This document shows, piece by piece, positions 25,269 through 34,712 of a stretch of 64,000 bases of DNA. The first letter of the stretch is position 1. The number at the start of each line of letters is the position of its first letter. Origin of the DNA: Alphaproteobacteria bacterium US3C007 (lineage in GTDB: Bacteria; Pseudomonadota; Alphaproteobacteria; Rhodobacterales; Rhodobacteraceae). The DNA is taken from the NCBI GenBank assembly GCA_034423775.1, contig CP139918.1, forward strand, positions 1,488,001 to 1,552,000, in the 5' to 3' direction. The notes under the pieces were generated by a model. The model was not told the DNA's origin, ran no database searches, and saw only the letters and a list, made by a program, of their open reading frames with translations. Made by a program: the position numbers and the translations under genes.

Positions 25269-26186
25269 ATGACCTATAACCGTATTCAACAGCGGGCGCT
25301 TGAGGTCTTAGAACCGGGGCGTTTGGGCGATTTATACAGTAAAATTACCGACTATTTGATCGCAGCTTTGGTGATTTTGAACATAATGGCCGTAACGCTG
25401 GAATCGGTCAGTGATTTTTCAGTCACCTATGCGTCTCAATTTTACTTTTTCGAAGTGTTTAGCGTGGCGATTTTTTCGGTGGAATATTTACTGCGCGTTT
25501 GGGCTTGCGCAGCACGCTCTGATCCCGGCTCAAAGCTATTTGGCAGTTACCGGCTGGGTTATATTTTCAGCTTTAGCGGATTGATCGATATGGTTTCAAT
25601 CATTCCATTTTATTTGCAGGCTTTGTTTCCGGGGCTGGATTTACGCGTTTTGCGAACTTTGCGTTTGCTGCGCATTTTTAAATTGTCAAATTACAATACG
25701 GCAATCGAAGATTTGTTCAGCGCCATTTATGAAGAGCGTAAATCGTTTATTGCCGCTCTTTATCTTTTGGTGATTGCTTTCGTTCTGACCTCTTCTTTGA
25801 TTTATTTCGCCGAAACCAAAGCCCAGCCCGACAAGTTCGGCTCTATTCCGGATTCAATGTATTGGTCACTGATCACGCTGACCACCGTGGGCTATGGCGA
25901 TGTCAGCCCCGTGACATGGATTGGAAAAGTGATTTCGATCATTACCGCTTTGATGGGCGTATCCGTTGTGGCGCTTTTAACGGGTATTTTAGCCAACGCG
26001 TTTAGCAATCAAATCGCCCGTCGGAAGATGATTTTCGAAGATCAAATCCGTGAAGCGCTGCAAGATGGCGTGGTGGACGCTGTAGAAAGCCGATCCTTAG
26101 AGGCTTTGCGCAAAGAATTCGGCCTCTCATCGCAACAAGCAGATGCGTTAATGCGCCATGTTCAACGCGAAAAACGTATGGAATAA
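25269..26186 (+). CDS. Voltage-gated-type potassium channel (6TM, Kv-like)
   Basis: A 305-residue membrane protein with six helices. The S4-like helix has regularly spaced arginines (LRVLRTLRLLRIFKL, about residues 122-136). The pore helix and filter are YWSLITLTTVGYGDVSPVT (about 197-215), with the canonical TVGYG potassium filter. S6 is GKVISIITALMGVSVVALL. A short cytoplasmic tail after S6 ends in a helical segment (SLEALRKEFGLSSQQADALM). It should conduct K+ across the inner membrane. No regulator or partner gene is adjacent. A perfect 8-base hairpin (26185-26206) overlaps its stop codon, but no T-run follows. Confidence 0.9.
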   Translation: MTYNRIQQRALEVLEPGRLGDLYSKITDYLIAALVILNIMAVTLESVSDFSVTYASQFYFFEVFSVAIFSVEYLLRVWACAARSDPGSKLFGSYRLGYIFSFSGLIDMVSIIPFYLQALFPGLDLRVLRTLRLLRIFKLSNYNTAIEDLFSAIYEERKSFIAALYLLVIAFVLTSSLIYFAETKAQPDKFGSIPDSMYWSLITLTTVGYGDVSPVTWIGKVISIITALMGVSVVALLTGILANAFSNQIARRKMIFEDQIREALQDGVVDAVESRSLEALRKEFGLSSQQADALMRHVQREKRME

Positions 26187-26342
26187 CGCGCAGTCTTTTG
26201 CGCGTTAAAAAGCGCGGGCGCTGTGTCAATCTGTATCGCTTTATGCGATGGAAAACGACTTTAATGTCGGTAATGCGAGCGCATAATCGAGCATAATTTT
26301 TATACAGGTTTGTATATCCACCCATTTTGAGTGATCTGATTT

Positions 26343-27260
26343 ATGCGCTTAGCGTCTTCCGTTTCAACCCCCGTATCGCGCGCTAAACTTTTGCGCGGAA
26401 ACGGGATTTGTGTAGGCTCTATTTTTCTGTTTTCTTTGGCCTTTCCCGCCGCCGATCTGCTGTTGCAGGATTGGGGTGTTTTGGGGTTGATTTTGATCCG
26501 GAACATGCTGGCATTTGGCCTAATCCTATTATTGTTTATTGCGCTATTAGGCGCGCAGGGGCTGCGCGATTTACCATGGGCGAAAGGCTTCTGGATTGGC
26601 TTTACAGGCTTTGGAATTGGTTCAACCTTATTGATTTATGCGCAGGCAATAAGCGATCCGATCACCGCCGCTTTGGCGGCTGCAGCGATGCCGATTTCTG
26701 CTGTTTCTATTGAGATAATTTTAGATAAACGGCGGCTTACTCTTCCGTTTTCTATGGGGTTGGTGTTGGTTTTGATGGGGGGGTGTGTTGCCACTGGGGC
26801 GGGGCTTACTGGTTTTAATTTGGGTTGGGGCCTGATGGTCGGGTTGGTTTCCGTGTCGTTTTTTGCCTGGGGATCGAGGGCGAGTGTTGTAAACCTGCCC
26901 GACACCTCGCCGCTTGCGCGCACTGTCGTCACCACGTTTGGCATGTGGGGTTTTACGCTGTTCTTATGGGGGTTTGGGCGGATATTTGGATGGGCAGGGG
27001 CGCATATTCCCCTGCCAAGCGCTGAGCATCTCATTCCAATGTGTATTTACGCGCTTTTAGGAGTGGGAATTTCGCAATTGCTTTGGGTGAAAGGTGTTGG
27101 CGAAATTGGGATCGCAATTGCTTCTTTCCATCTGAACGCTGCGCCATTTTACGTTATGATCGTGATGGTGGCTTTTGGCCAGAGTTTGCAAATCACGCAG
27201 GTGATTGGCGCTGCTATTCTGGCATTTGGGGTGATCTTATCGCAAACTAAAAAGGCTTAA
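26343..27260 (+). CDS. EamA-family (DMT superfamily) membrane transporter
   Basis: A 305-residue protein with about ten hydrophobic helices in two EamA repeats. Helix 1 is GSIFLFSLAFPAADLLLQ. The LIRNMLAFGLILLLFIALLG segment follows (about residues 50-69), and AQAISDPITAALAAAAMPI marks the end of the first repeat. The second repeat ends QITQVIGAAILAFGVILSQ. The substrate is unknown. It is one of three EamA genes in this window; they are divergent in sequence and not clustered. It is convergent with the 27299 gene. Confidence 0.82.
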   Translation: MRLASSVSTPVSRAKLLRGNGICVGSIFLFSLAFPAADLLLQDWGVLGLILIRNMLAFGLILLLFIALLGAQGLRDLPWAKGFWIGFTGFGIGSTLLIYAQAISDPITAALAAAAMPISAVSIEIILDKRRLTLPFSMGLVLVLMGGCVATGAGLTGFNLGWGLMVGLVSVSFFAWGSRASVVNLPDTSPLARTVVTTFGMWGFTLFLWGFGRIFGWAGAHIPLPSAEHLIPMCIYALLGVGISQLLWVKGVGEIGIAIASFHLNAAPFYVMIVMVAFGQSLQITQVIGAAILAFGVILSQTKKA

Positions 27261-27298
27261 GGCCAAAATCTTTTATCGCGCCCCAGCTGCGATGTAGA

Positions 27299-28141
27299 TC
27301 AAATATTAGGCTCGCCCTGCAGCCCTAACAGCTTGCGAAACCCTGTCCAATAGCCGGGCAGGCGGGGAGGCTTGGTGAGACCATCATGAATTTCATTTGA
27401 CCATTGCGCCATTTCATCCGCGGCAAATGCGCGGCCCCAATCTAAAAATGCCGCGGCTTCGGCAGGGCGTAAGCGGCAGGCGCTTCCCACCAGCCCGATT
27501 AATGTTTCGGCCGGCGAATACCATTCATCTTGGATGCCGGTGACTTTGCGTTGCAAAATTGGCCCCATCAAGCGCATCAGGCGGTTTTCAGAAAATTGTA
27601 AGAGTAGCTTGCCCATGTCATCGCGCGTGTAGTGAATAAGGGGGGGGAACGTATCAAAAAAAACCGCTTTGCCCTGAACGATTGCAAAATTTCGGATTGA
27701 GGGGTGAAACCCGACGCGCCCATCTTCCGGGCTTAAATTATTCCAAAACCTGGCGATCACTTGGCCGGCCGCGTTCAGCATCTGCAACGCTTGTGCATGT
27801 GAGGCATTGATCATCAGCGGCCGCATCAATGCGTTGCTGTCAAGCGCTTCTTGAACAATCACTGGAAAGCGGCGCCCATCCATCTCTAACAATAAAAATT
27901 CTGTCTCTGGCAGGCCAACCCCGGTTTTATGCAGAATGGCGACATAATCGGTATGGTTTTTTGCAAGCTGATCCAGCGCGCCATGGTCGGACAGGCTTTG
28001 GTATATTTTGATGACTTTGCTGCGGAAAGGCCCCGTACGGGGTTGGAATGGCGCGCAAAAATAGCCCAGTTTTGAGATGGTGGTGCCACGCGCGGCGCTA
28101 TCGGCGCGGATCAGTTGTTTTAGCGCGTCTTGATCAACCAT
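27299..28141 (-). CDS. Uncharacterised DUF6206-like protein, possible kinase-like fold
   Basis: A 280-residue soluble protein. Around residues 145-175 it has GFHPSIRNFAIVQGKAVFFD, then TFPPLI. This spacing of a His/Pro-Asn motif and an Asp resembles the catalytic and metal-binding region of aminoglycoside-phosphotransferase-like kinases (HxDxxxxN...D), with the first Asp missing. I associate it with DUF6206 from memory. The start at 28141 has AAAGGGG upstream; the frame extends six codons further. It lies 75 bases after the beta-helix gene on the same strand and may be co-transcribed with it. Function unknown. Confidence 0.6.
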   Translation of the reverse strand: MVDQDALKQLIRADSAARGTTISKLGYFCAPFQPRTGPFRSKVIKIYQSLSDHGALDQLAKNHTDYVAILHKTGVGLPETEFLLLEMDGRRFPVIVQEALDSNALMRPLMINASHAQALQMLNAAGQVIARFWNNLSPEDGRVGFHPSIRNFAIVQGKAVFFDTFPPLIHYTRDDMGKLLLQFSENRLMRLMGPILQRKVTGIQDEWYSPAETLIGLVGSACRLRPAEAAAFLDWGRAFAADEMAQWSNEIHDGLTKPPRLPGYWTGFRKLLGLQGEPNI

Positions 28142-28216
28142 CCTGTGCCCCTTTACCATCTTGTTTTCGTAAGGGCGCTATACGCGTTCGCGGGCGGGAT
28201 GGCCAGAGCTGCAGGG

Positions 28217-30502
28217 TTAACGATCACAGCGCAGTTGGAGCCCCAGTTTGCCTTTCACCGCCTCGGGCCAAACGATGGCTGCCTGATCTTTATCGGATCC
28301 GTATTGCAGCTCGATATAAGGCAAAGCGTGTCGGCGCGCTCCAGACGGCGTCAGGATAGGACTTTTTGCGATCAGCGTATCCGCATCCAGGCACTGGGCT
28401 TGAAAAGGCAGGCGCTGCGCCGTGTCGATGGCCCAAAGGGTGGCGGCGCTGTTCTGATGATGCGTTAAGCGCAAGGGGTTGGCGCTTTGGGTGGTAATGT
28501 TGTTGAAATTATTACCATGAAATTGAATTTGAAAAAACCGCTCCCGGTCAAGATCAGATAGGCTGGTATCGACCGCCTCGATCCGGTCAATAGAGCCATT
28601 GATGGCACGGAAGTTATTGCCATTCACGCTCAGGTCCGACAGGCCGTGGCGCTGGCCATAGGGTTTAAGAACCAGAAAGGAAAAGGATGGCGCGACATTG
28701 CTGCATAAGAAAATATTATCGCTTATAGTGAGCGCCGAAAAGCCAAATCCGGTTGTATAATCAGGCTTGGCGTCATGTTCATTGGTCCATTCAATAAAAC
28801 AATTATCGACATAATTGCCCGTGATGGTGCTGGTCGTGTTGGTTTGCGTCAGGGCAATTCCAGCCAGCCGAATGCCGTTTGATCTTTCGTCGCCCTGATA
28901 AAAATGATTGCCGCTGATGATATTATTTGAACCGCTTAAAATGGCGAAATGACGAAATCGGGACGCGCGGTTATCGCGCAGTTTGATATCATTTGCATTG
29001 GCATTCAACGCGATGCTCACCCGATCTTGTGCAGCAAGCAAGGATTCTGCGGTGATAAAATGGCAGTGGTCAATCAACATGCCTTGGCAGCCCCAGCCGG
29101 TTGAGGTGAGACCGCGATGGCGGGGTTTGGTAATCACGCAATCAGCGATATGAAACGTATCACCTGCCCGTGCCAGCATGATACCGTTGGCGATACTATT
29201 GCATTTGAGGTTGACGTTTTGCAGCATAAATTTCTGCAATTGATCAAAGCCGCTGAAATCCAGCATGTATTTAAAGCGTGTGAAGGTAAAATCTTGCGTT
29301 CCTTCGGCATCATAAAGCGCTTCTGAAAGCGTTGCTTCGCTGGTATTGATATCCACAGAGGTCACATAGATTTCACGGCCAACGCCATTGCCTTCAACCA
29401 GTGAGCCGGCTTGGATATTCGCACTATTGTTGAGATTGCGCAGCTTTTTGGGATCGGATGGCGAGTAGGTGCCGCGTGAGATGACAATATCGTTTTCCCA
29501 TGCTGTATTGCGCCGGGCATATAACTCTCCGTTTCGAATAACCCGCCGCACCGCATATCCCTGCCGCGTAGAAACGGCTTCTTGAAGATCGATCGGGGCA
29601 TTCACGCCGATGGTGCGCCCCCCCAGATCCAAGGCGTCATGATCGCCGCTGTTCAAAAGGGCTTGAAAGGCTTTTTTGAAGGCAAGCTCTTCTTCACCGA
29701 ACGCATCAATATAGGTGGTGAAGTCGAAATTATTCTGCAGCACAAACGGTGCTGATACGGGCAATTTAACCGTACCGCGAAACAACAATTTCGAACGCAG
29801 GGTCAGACCCTTTTCAATATAAAATTGTCCTTCTGGCACCAATAATCTACGCCCTGCTGCGGCGTCATCCGCGGCAGTGAATGCATCATAATTTGGGGTT
29901 TCGCCATCGCCTATGGCGCCGTAATCGCGGATATCCAAGATATTTGTGCTGTGAAGCATGAATAAGGCGCTGACATCTTCGATCTGCAAGCTTTCAATGC
30001 GGATAATCCCACCATTCTGACCCGTCAGGTCAAGCCCGAAATGGCCATAATCGGGATCAGTGCCCCAAACCATATCCACCCCGTCGCGCAGACCAGGGCC
30101 AATAATAGCGCTGACGTTCAACAATTGGCTATAGTCTGTGGGCACCACCGAGGGGCCTATTTGGGTGACTTGGGCAATATGCGCGCCCGAAGCGGCACCA
30201 GCCCAGCCCGCGATGCGGACCCCCGGAAAATGCCCGCTGACCACCTTAACCCTACATCTTATCCTGAGATAGGTTTCTTTGAGTATTGGGGTTTGTGTGA
30301 AGCTGCGCAATTTTTGCACTTCGATCGATTTTCGCAGCTCGAGGCAGACGCCAAAATCGCTATCGCCCGTCACCAAGCTGGCATCCGAGCTTAGATCGTA
30401 TCTGTGATCGCCGGCTACCCCATCGCCGCTTGACCAATTCTTTAGCCCTTCCGCAAAGGTAGGTGGCGTAAATCTGGCAGCCTCGATCATGCCCAAACCC
30501 AT
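28217..30502 (-). CDS. Right-handed parallel beta-helix (pectate-lyase-like) protein
   Basis: A 761-residue protein. An N-terminal region of about 190 residues looks like a carbohydrate-binding or jelly-roll module. It is followed by ILDIRDYGAIGDGETPNYDA (about 191-210), the signature opening of pectate-lyase-3/GH28-related beta-helices. Repeating Asn-rich rungs follow (TITGNYVDN, ISDNIFLC, VNGNNFRAI). No signal peptide is visible at the N-terminus (MGLGMIEAARFTPPTF), which is unusual for a polysaccharide enzyme; it may be exported by a non-classical route or be structural. A good GGGAAG site precedes the ATG. Catalytic residues cannot be assigned. It probably shares a transcript with the 27299-28141 gene. 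Confidence 0.75.
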   Translation of the reverse strand: MGLGMIEAARFTPPTFAEGLKNWSSGDGVAGDHRYDLSSDASLVTGDSDFGVCLELRKSIEVQKLRSFTQTPILKETYLRIRCRVKVVSGHFPGVRIAGWAGAASGAHIAQVTQIGPSVVPTDYSQLLNVSAIIGPGLRDGVDMVWGTDPDYGHFGLDLTGQNGGIIRIESLQIEDVSALFMLHSTNILDIRDYGAIGDGETPNYDAFTAADDAAAGRRLLVPEGQFYIEKGLTLRSKLLFRGTVKLPVSAPFVLQNNFDFTTYIDAFGEEELAFKKAFQALLNSGDHDALDLGGRTIGVNAPIDLQEAVSTRQGYAVRRVIRNGELYARRNTAWENDIVISRGTYSPSDPKKLRNLNNSANIQAGSLVEGNGVGREIYVTSVDINTSEATLSEALYDAEGTQDFTFTRFKYMLDFSGFDQLQKFMLQNVNLKCNSIANGIMLARAGDTFHIADCVITKPRHRGLTSTGWGCQGMLIDHCHFITAESLLAAQDRVSIALNANANDIKLRDNRASRFRHFAILSGSNNIISGNHFYQGDERSNGIRLAGIALTQTNTTSTITGNYVDNCFIEWTNEHDAKPDYTTGFGFSALTISDNIFLCSNVAPSFSFLVLKPYGQRHGLSDLSVNGNNFRAINGSIDRIEAVDTSLSDLDRERFFQIQFHGNNFNNITTQSANPLRLTHHQNSAATLWAIDTAQRLPFQAQCLDADTLIAKSPILTPSGARRHALPYIELQYGSDKDQAAIVWPEAVKGKLGLQLRCDR

Positions 30503-30589
30503 ATTCTTCCCTTTTCACATGGTTGCGTGCAGCCGTGTTAGGGTTTTTGGGTTAAGATGGTCCGCGCGCAACGCGCGCTGGGCTGCCGG

Positions 30590-30991
30590 TTACACGCTGA
30601 AATCTGAGCTTGGTAAGATTTCCACCCCGGAAATTTTCCAGTTTTCTCCCAGCTTGACCATGTAATAACGCAGATAATGCGCCTTTTTGTTTCGATCAAA
30701 AATTTGGATATTCTGGGCCATACCATGGTGATAAGGGTCAACGCTTAAAAAGGTTACCTTCCCAGGTTTCCAGACCATAGGATAGCCGCGTTTGACCATC
30801 GATTCAAAATTAGCAGGCCCCCCAAAGATGGATTGGATAGACGGGCTTGCATAGCTGAAGGCTTCTGCAAAATCATCGAGCTGAAATGCCTCTAATTGCC
30901 GAGAGATCGTGGCTTGGATATCTTCCTTATCACCGGCGAAGATTGGCGCTGCCAAAAAGAACAGGGCGCATATAAATGAAATTAGTCGCAT
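30590..30991 (-). CDS. Secreted DUF4864-family protein
   Basis: A 133-residue protein with a Sec signal peptide (MRLISFICALFFLAAPIFA, cut before GDKED). The mature part is a small alpha-beta domain: DIQATISRQLEAFQLDDFAE at the start, then SPSIQSIFGGPANFESMV and a C-terminal strand WKISGVEIL. This matches the DUF4864 family, common in alphaproteobacteria and resembling NTF2-like folds; its role is unknown. It lies downstream of lysK on the same strand (46 bases after it) and 87 bases before the beta-helix gene. Confidence 0.8.
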   Translation of the reverse strand: MRLISFICALFFLAAPIFAGDKEDIQATISRQLEAFQLDDFAEAFSYASPSIQSIFGGPANFESMVKRGYPMVWKPGKVTFLSVDPYHHGMAQNIQIFDRNKKAHYLRYYMVKLGENWKISGVEILPSSDFSV

Positions 30992-31037
30992 ATATTTCTC
31001 CTCTCTTGCGCAAAAGTTAGATCAGAGATTTATAAAA

Positions 31038-32618
31038 TCAATCTTTCACAAATCCGCCGCTTAAAGCGTGGTCGATCAAAGCCACGGTTTCTGTAAGGCC
31101 GTAAAGGGCAATAAACCCTCCAAACCGTGGGCCTTGGCTGGCGCCCAATAGCACCTCGTAAATGGCTTTGAACCAAGCGCGCAGCGGTTCAAAACGCTCG
31201 CGGCCACAGGCAAAGACGATGCTTTGCAGCTGTTCGGGGTCAAGCGGCCCCTGATAAGCTGCCAATTGATCGCGTAAATCCTGAAGCGCGCTGCGCTCAA
31301 GATCAGAAGGCGCACGGTAGGTTTTGGTGGGTTTGACGAAATCATTATAATACCGCACCGCAAACCCCGCGGCTTGATCTAGACCGGGATGACTGGCGGC
31401 TGAGGTATCCGGGGCGTAGCGCTGAATAAAGCCCCATAATTGGTCTTTTTCATCTGCATTGGCAACCGCAGCCAGATTGAGCAACATACTAAAAGACACG
31501 GCCATATCGGGCTTTGGCGCATTCTGCCCATGAATATGGAAAATGGGGTTGTTCAATTGCGCCGCCGGCTCTTGTGTGTGGAAGGCTTTCAGCTGCTGCT
31601 GGTATTCATCCATGGCCTTCGGAATCACGTCAAAATGCATCCGTTTTGCGGTTTTTGGTTTGAGATACATAAAATAAGACAGGCTTTCGGTGGTGGCATA
31701 GCGCAGCCATTCGTCAATAGAGACTCCATTGCCTGAGGTTTTAGAAATTTTCTGCCCCTGCTCGTCTAAGAAAAGCTCATAGGTGAAATGTTCGGGGGCG
31801 GGCGCGCCCAAGAGCCGGCAAATTTTGTCATAAATGGGTGTGTTGGTCGAATGGTCTTTGCCATACATTTCAAAGTCAACGCCCAGCGCTGCCCAGCGGG
31901 CGCCGAAATCAGGTTTCCATTGAAGTTTCACATTGCCACCGGTCACCGGAAGGGTGAATTCACGCCCGTCCTCATCATCGAATGTCACAGTGCCTGCTTG
32001 TGCGTCAACCGCCTTCATCGGCACGTAGAGCACCCGACCCGTTTCTGGGTGTATTGGTAGAAATATTGAATAGCTCTGGCGCCGCTCTTCGCGCAATGAG
32101 GCGAGCATTACCTCCATAATCGCGTCGTATTTTTCCGCCGCGCGCAAAAGGATTTTGTCAAATTGCCCTGATCTGTAAAAGTCTGTGGCTGAGTAAAATT
32201 CATAGTCAAATCCGAACGTGTCTAAAAACCGGCGCAGCATGGCATTGTTATGGTGCCCAAAGCTTTCATAATCTCCAAACGGGTCGGGCACAGAGGTCAG
32301 CGGCTTTTGCATATGAGCATGCAAACGCTCTGGGTTTGGCACATTTCCCGGAACTTTGCGCATACCGTCCAAATCATCCGAAAAACAGATTAACTTGGTT
32401 GGTATGTCACTGATTTGTTGAAATGCATGCATCACCATTGTGGTGCGCGACACTTCGCCAAACGTACCAATATGGGGAAGACCAGAAGGCCCATAGCCCG
32501 TTTCAAAGAGCACATAGCCTTTTTCCGGTGGCGCTGCGGAATAGCGTTTGAGCAGCCTGCGTGCCTCTTCAAAAGGCCAAGCTTTCGCACTTAGGGCGAG
32601 GTCACGCATATTTGACAT
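31038..32618 (-). CDS. lysK: Lysyl-tRNA synthetase, class I
   Basis: A 526-residue class I LysRS that charges tRNA-Lys. The HIGH-like motif is [15 protein letters not shown] (about residues 40-54) and the KMSKS-like motif is [16 protein letters not shown] (about 290-305). The C-terminal helical anticodon-binding region is typical. Class I LysRS is characteristic of archaea and many alphaproteobacteria, which supports the assigned host lineage. I place the start at 32618 (MSNMRDLAL), with GGAGAA 8 bases upstream; the frame begins 13 codons earlier. It is divergent from the TerB-like gene. Confidence 0.94.
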   Translation of the reverse strand: MSNMRDLALSAKAWPFEEARRLLKRYSAAPPEKGYVLFETGYGPSGLPHIGTFGEVSRTTMVMHAFQQISDIPTKLICFSDDLDGMRKVPGNVPNPERLHAHMQKPLTSVPDPFGDYESFGHHNNAMLRRFLDTFGFDYEFYSATDFYRSGQFDKILLRAAEKYDAIMEVMLASLREERRQSYSIFLPIHPETGRVLYVPMKAVDAQAGTVTFDDEDGREFTLPVTGGNVKLQWKPDFGARWAALGVDFEMYGKDHSTNTPIYDKICRLLGAPAPEHFTYELFLDEQGQKISKTSGNGVSIDEWLRYATTESLSYFMYLKPKTAKRMHFDVIPKAMDEYQQQLKAFHTQEPAAQLNNPIFHIHGQNAPKPDMAVSFSMLLNLAAVANADEKDQLWGFIQRYAPDTSAASHPGLDQAAGFAVRYYNDFVKPTKTYRAPSDLERSALQDLRDQLAAYQGPLDPEQLQSIVFACGRERFEPLRAWFKAIYEVLLGASQGPRFGGFIALYGLTETVALIDHALSGGFVKD

Positions 32619-32745
32619 TGGTTCATTCTCCGAGATTGCCAGCAGGTCTGGTCCCAAATTCCTGCTGAGGGTTGCGGCTTCCTATTGCGACTGGACCAAT
32701 AGGTCAATATTCTCTAAAAAAGACCTGTTGCTGTAGGATCAGATA

Positions 32746-33171
32746 ATGGCTGAAAATATCCCAAAAGTTTTAACCTCACAGGATTGTCTAGTGACATTGA
32801 TGATGGCTATCTCGGCTTCGGATGGTCGCATTTTAACCGCCGAGCTGGTCAAAATTCAATCGGCTGTGAATCATTTGCCGATTTTTGCCGATTATGACGT
32901 GGATCGGTTCACGCTGATGTCGCAGGTGGTATTTAATCTTTTTGAAAAAGAAGAGGGGCTGGATATGCTTTTTGGCCTCATTCGCGAAAACCTACCGGAT
33001 CGACTATTTGAAACCGCCTATGCTTTATGTTGCGATGTAGCGGCGGCGGATGGCATTATTCGTGAACCTGAATTACGGCTTTTGGAAGAAATGCGATATG
33101 AGCTGAATATCGATCGCTTGCACGCCGCCGCGATCGAGCGCGGCGCGCGCGCGCGCCACGTCACTGCCTAG
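32746..33171 (+). CDS. TerB-like (tellurite resistance/DjlA-type) domain protein
   Basis: A 141-residue all-helical protein. It carries the TerB pattern of a central pair of acidic metal-binding clusters: MAISASDGRILTAELVKI (about residues 22-39) and DVAAADGIIREPELRLLEEM (about 98-117), in which acidic residues follow an A-D-G turn. Such domains occur in tellurite-resistance and DnaJ-related proteins; the exact role is unknown. It is a single gene between lysK (divergent) and dacB (convergent, 6 bases away). Confidence 0.82.
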   Translation: MAENIPKVLTSQDCLVTLMMAISASDGRILTAELVKIQSAVNHLPIFADYDVDRFTLMSQVVFNLFEKEEGLDMLFGLIRENLPDRLFETAYALCCDVAAADGIIREPELRLLEEMRYELNIDRLHAAAIERGARARHVTA

Positions 33172-33177
33172 CGCAAT

Positions 33178-34659
33178 TTAAAGTTTTTGTGACCATTTGC
33201 GCAGCACGTTTTGCTGCAATTGCTTGGCCCGTCTGTTCCAGTAACGCGCATTTCGCGAGGTTTCTCGCGCTGAGGCCAATAATTTTTGCCGCTGCTCAAG
33301 ATCCTGACAGAAAATGGCAAAGGCATAGGGTCGCACAACCCCTTCCGTGACATAGCCCGCCAAGGCGCTGACATAATGCAACGTACCGGTTTTCGCCAGG
33401 ATCAGCGCCCCGGATGCGCGATCAAGATTGCCACGGGCATCTCGCGGTTTGATTTTCTTCATCAATTTTGGAAACTCTGGCCATATTAGCAGCGCTTTTT
33501 GCAGCGCGCCTACCATATCATTGGGGGTCACCCGCGACGCAGCTCCGAGCCCCGAATGGTCAATGAATAGGCTATTTTGCATGCCTAATCTGGCTTTTGC
33601 CCACCGGGTCATGTGGCGCGCTGAGGCCTCTAATTGCCCAATATTGCCACCTCTGGCGCGGGTGGCGGCCAAGCCCAGCATTTCGGCGGTGATATTGGTA
33701 GAATATTTCATCATATCTTTGATGATTTCTGCTAAGGGATCGCTTTGATAATTTGCCAGTACGGTCTGAGCAGATGGCATATCGGCCGCTTCGGCTTTGG
33801 GCAGCGCGACGCCTTGTGTCTTTAAAAGACTGCGCAGGACCTCAGCCGTATGGGCCGCGGGGCGCCTAACCGGCAACCAACGCCCACCAGTTTTGCCAAG
33901 GGCGCTGCGGGCAACATTCCATTCTTCATAATCAGATCTCGTAGAATATTTGAACACTGGCGCGCCGCGCTTTTCAATCACCAGCTTGACACCGCTCACT
34001 GCGGGGCGGTGGTTCAAGCCGCGCGCTTCAAGCCATGTTTGATAGCGCCCATTCTTTAACTTCCATTCAAAGAATATCCGATTGTTATTCAGGTTCAGGC
34101 CGGAAAGGGCTGGGTTATAACCCACATGTGCCGGTTGCTGGGGATCGATCTGATATATCTCTTTATAAGCGCCAGTGGCATAAAGAAAACGGCCCGTTAT
34201 TGTTTTTAAGCCCGTCTTAGCCAGCGCTTTGGCCAATTTTCCCAAAGCATCAGTGGTAAGCGTTGGATCCCCATCACCTTGCAAAATAAGATCGCCGGTC
34301 AAAACGCCATCTTTCACGCGGCCGGCCGTGGCAAGTGTGGTGTTAAAGCGAAAATCCTTGCTCAGCGTATCGAGCGCATAAAGCGCGGTGATCGCTTTTG
34401 TAACGCTGGCCGGTGCAAACGTATCCTCTCCGCGGTGGTTCTCGATCAACCCGCCTTGCGCCAGATCACATACTGCGCAGCCGCGCTTGCCACTGATGCT
34501 GGGTGTGGACAAAGCGCTGCGCAAGGCCGCAAAAGGTTGCGGAGCAGGGCGCGGTTTGGGCCGTAAGCTGCGCAGAGGCGCCGTTGCGGCGGCTGGTGAG
34601 GCCAAAAGTGAAGCTGCCAGCCATACTGCGAATTTTCGCCTTGTTATTTTATCGCTCAT
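33178..34659 (-). CDS. dacB: D-alanyl-D-alanine carboxypeptidase/endopeptidase (PBP4, S13 family)
   Basis: A 493-residue periplasmic penicillin-binding protein that trims or cuts peptidoglycan peptides. The catalytic motifs of the S13 family are present: SVTK (APASVTKAITALYALDTL, about residues 82-99), SxN (MMKYSTNITAEMLG, about 322-335) and KTG (LILAKTGTLHYVSALAGYV, about 422-440). The N-terminus (ITRRKFAVWLAASLLASPA) combines a twin-arginine-like motif with a hydrophobic stretch, so export may be by Tat. It is divergent from the EamA gene at 34713. Confidence 0.9.
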   Translation of the reverse strand: MSDKITRRKFAVWLAASLLASPAAATAPLRSLRPKPRPAPQPFAALRSALSTPSISGKRGCAVCDLAQGGLIENHRGEDTFAPASVTKAITALYALDTLSKDFRFNTTLATAGRVKDGVLTGDLILQGDGDPTLTTDALGKLAKALAKTGLKTITGRFLYATGAYKEIYQIDPQQPAHVGYNPALSGLNLNNNRIFFEWKLKNGRYQTWLEARGLNHRPAVSGVKLVIEKRGAPVFKYSTRSDYEEWNVARSALGKTGGRWLPVRRPAAHTAEVLRSLLKTQGVALPKAEAADMPSAQTVLANYQSDPLAEIIKDMMKYSTNITAEMLGLAATRARGGNIGQLEASARHMTRWAKARLGMQNSLFIDHSGLGAASRVTPNDMVGALQKALLIWPEFPKLMKKIKPRDARGNLDRASGALILAKTGTLHYVSALAGYVTEGVVRPYAFAIFCQDLEQRQKLLASARETSRNARYWNRRAKQLQQNVLRKWSQKL

Positions 34660-34712
34660 ATCTACACATATTCTTTGCTTGGGGCGTTTTAAATCCGAAA
34701 TAAGGTTGTGTA

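Noticed and set aside
26185..26206. Perfect 8-base hairpin at the ion-channel stop, considered as a terminator
   Set aside because: It is followed by A residues rather than a T-run on the coding strand, so termination is not supported.
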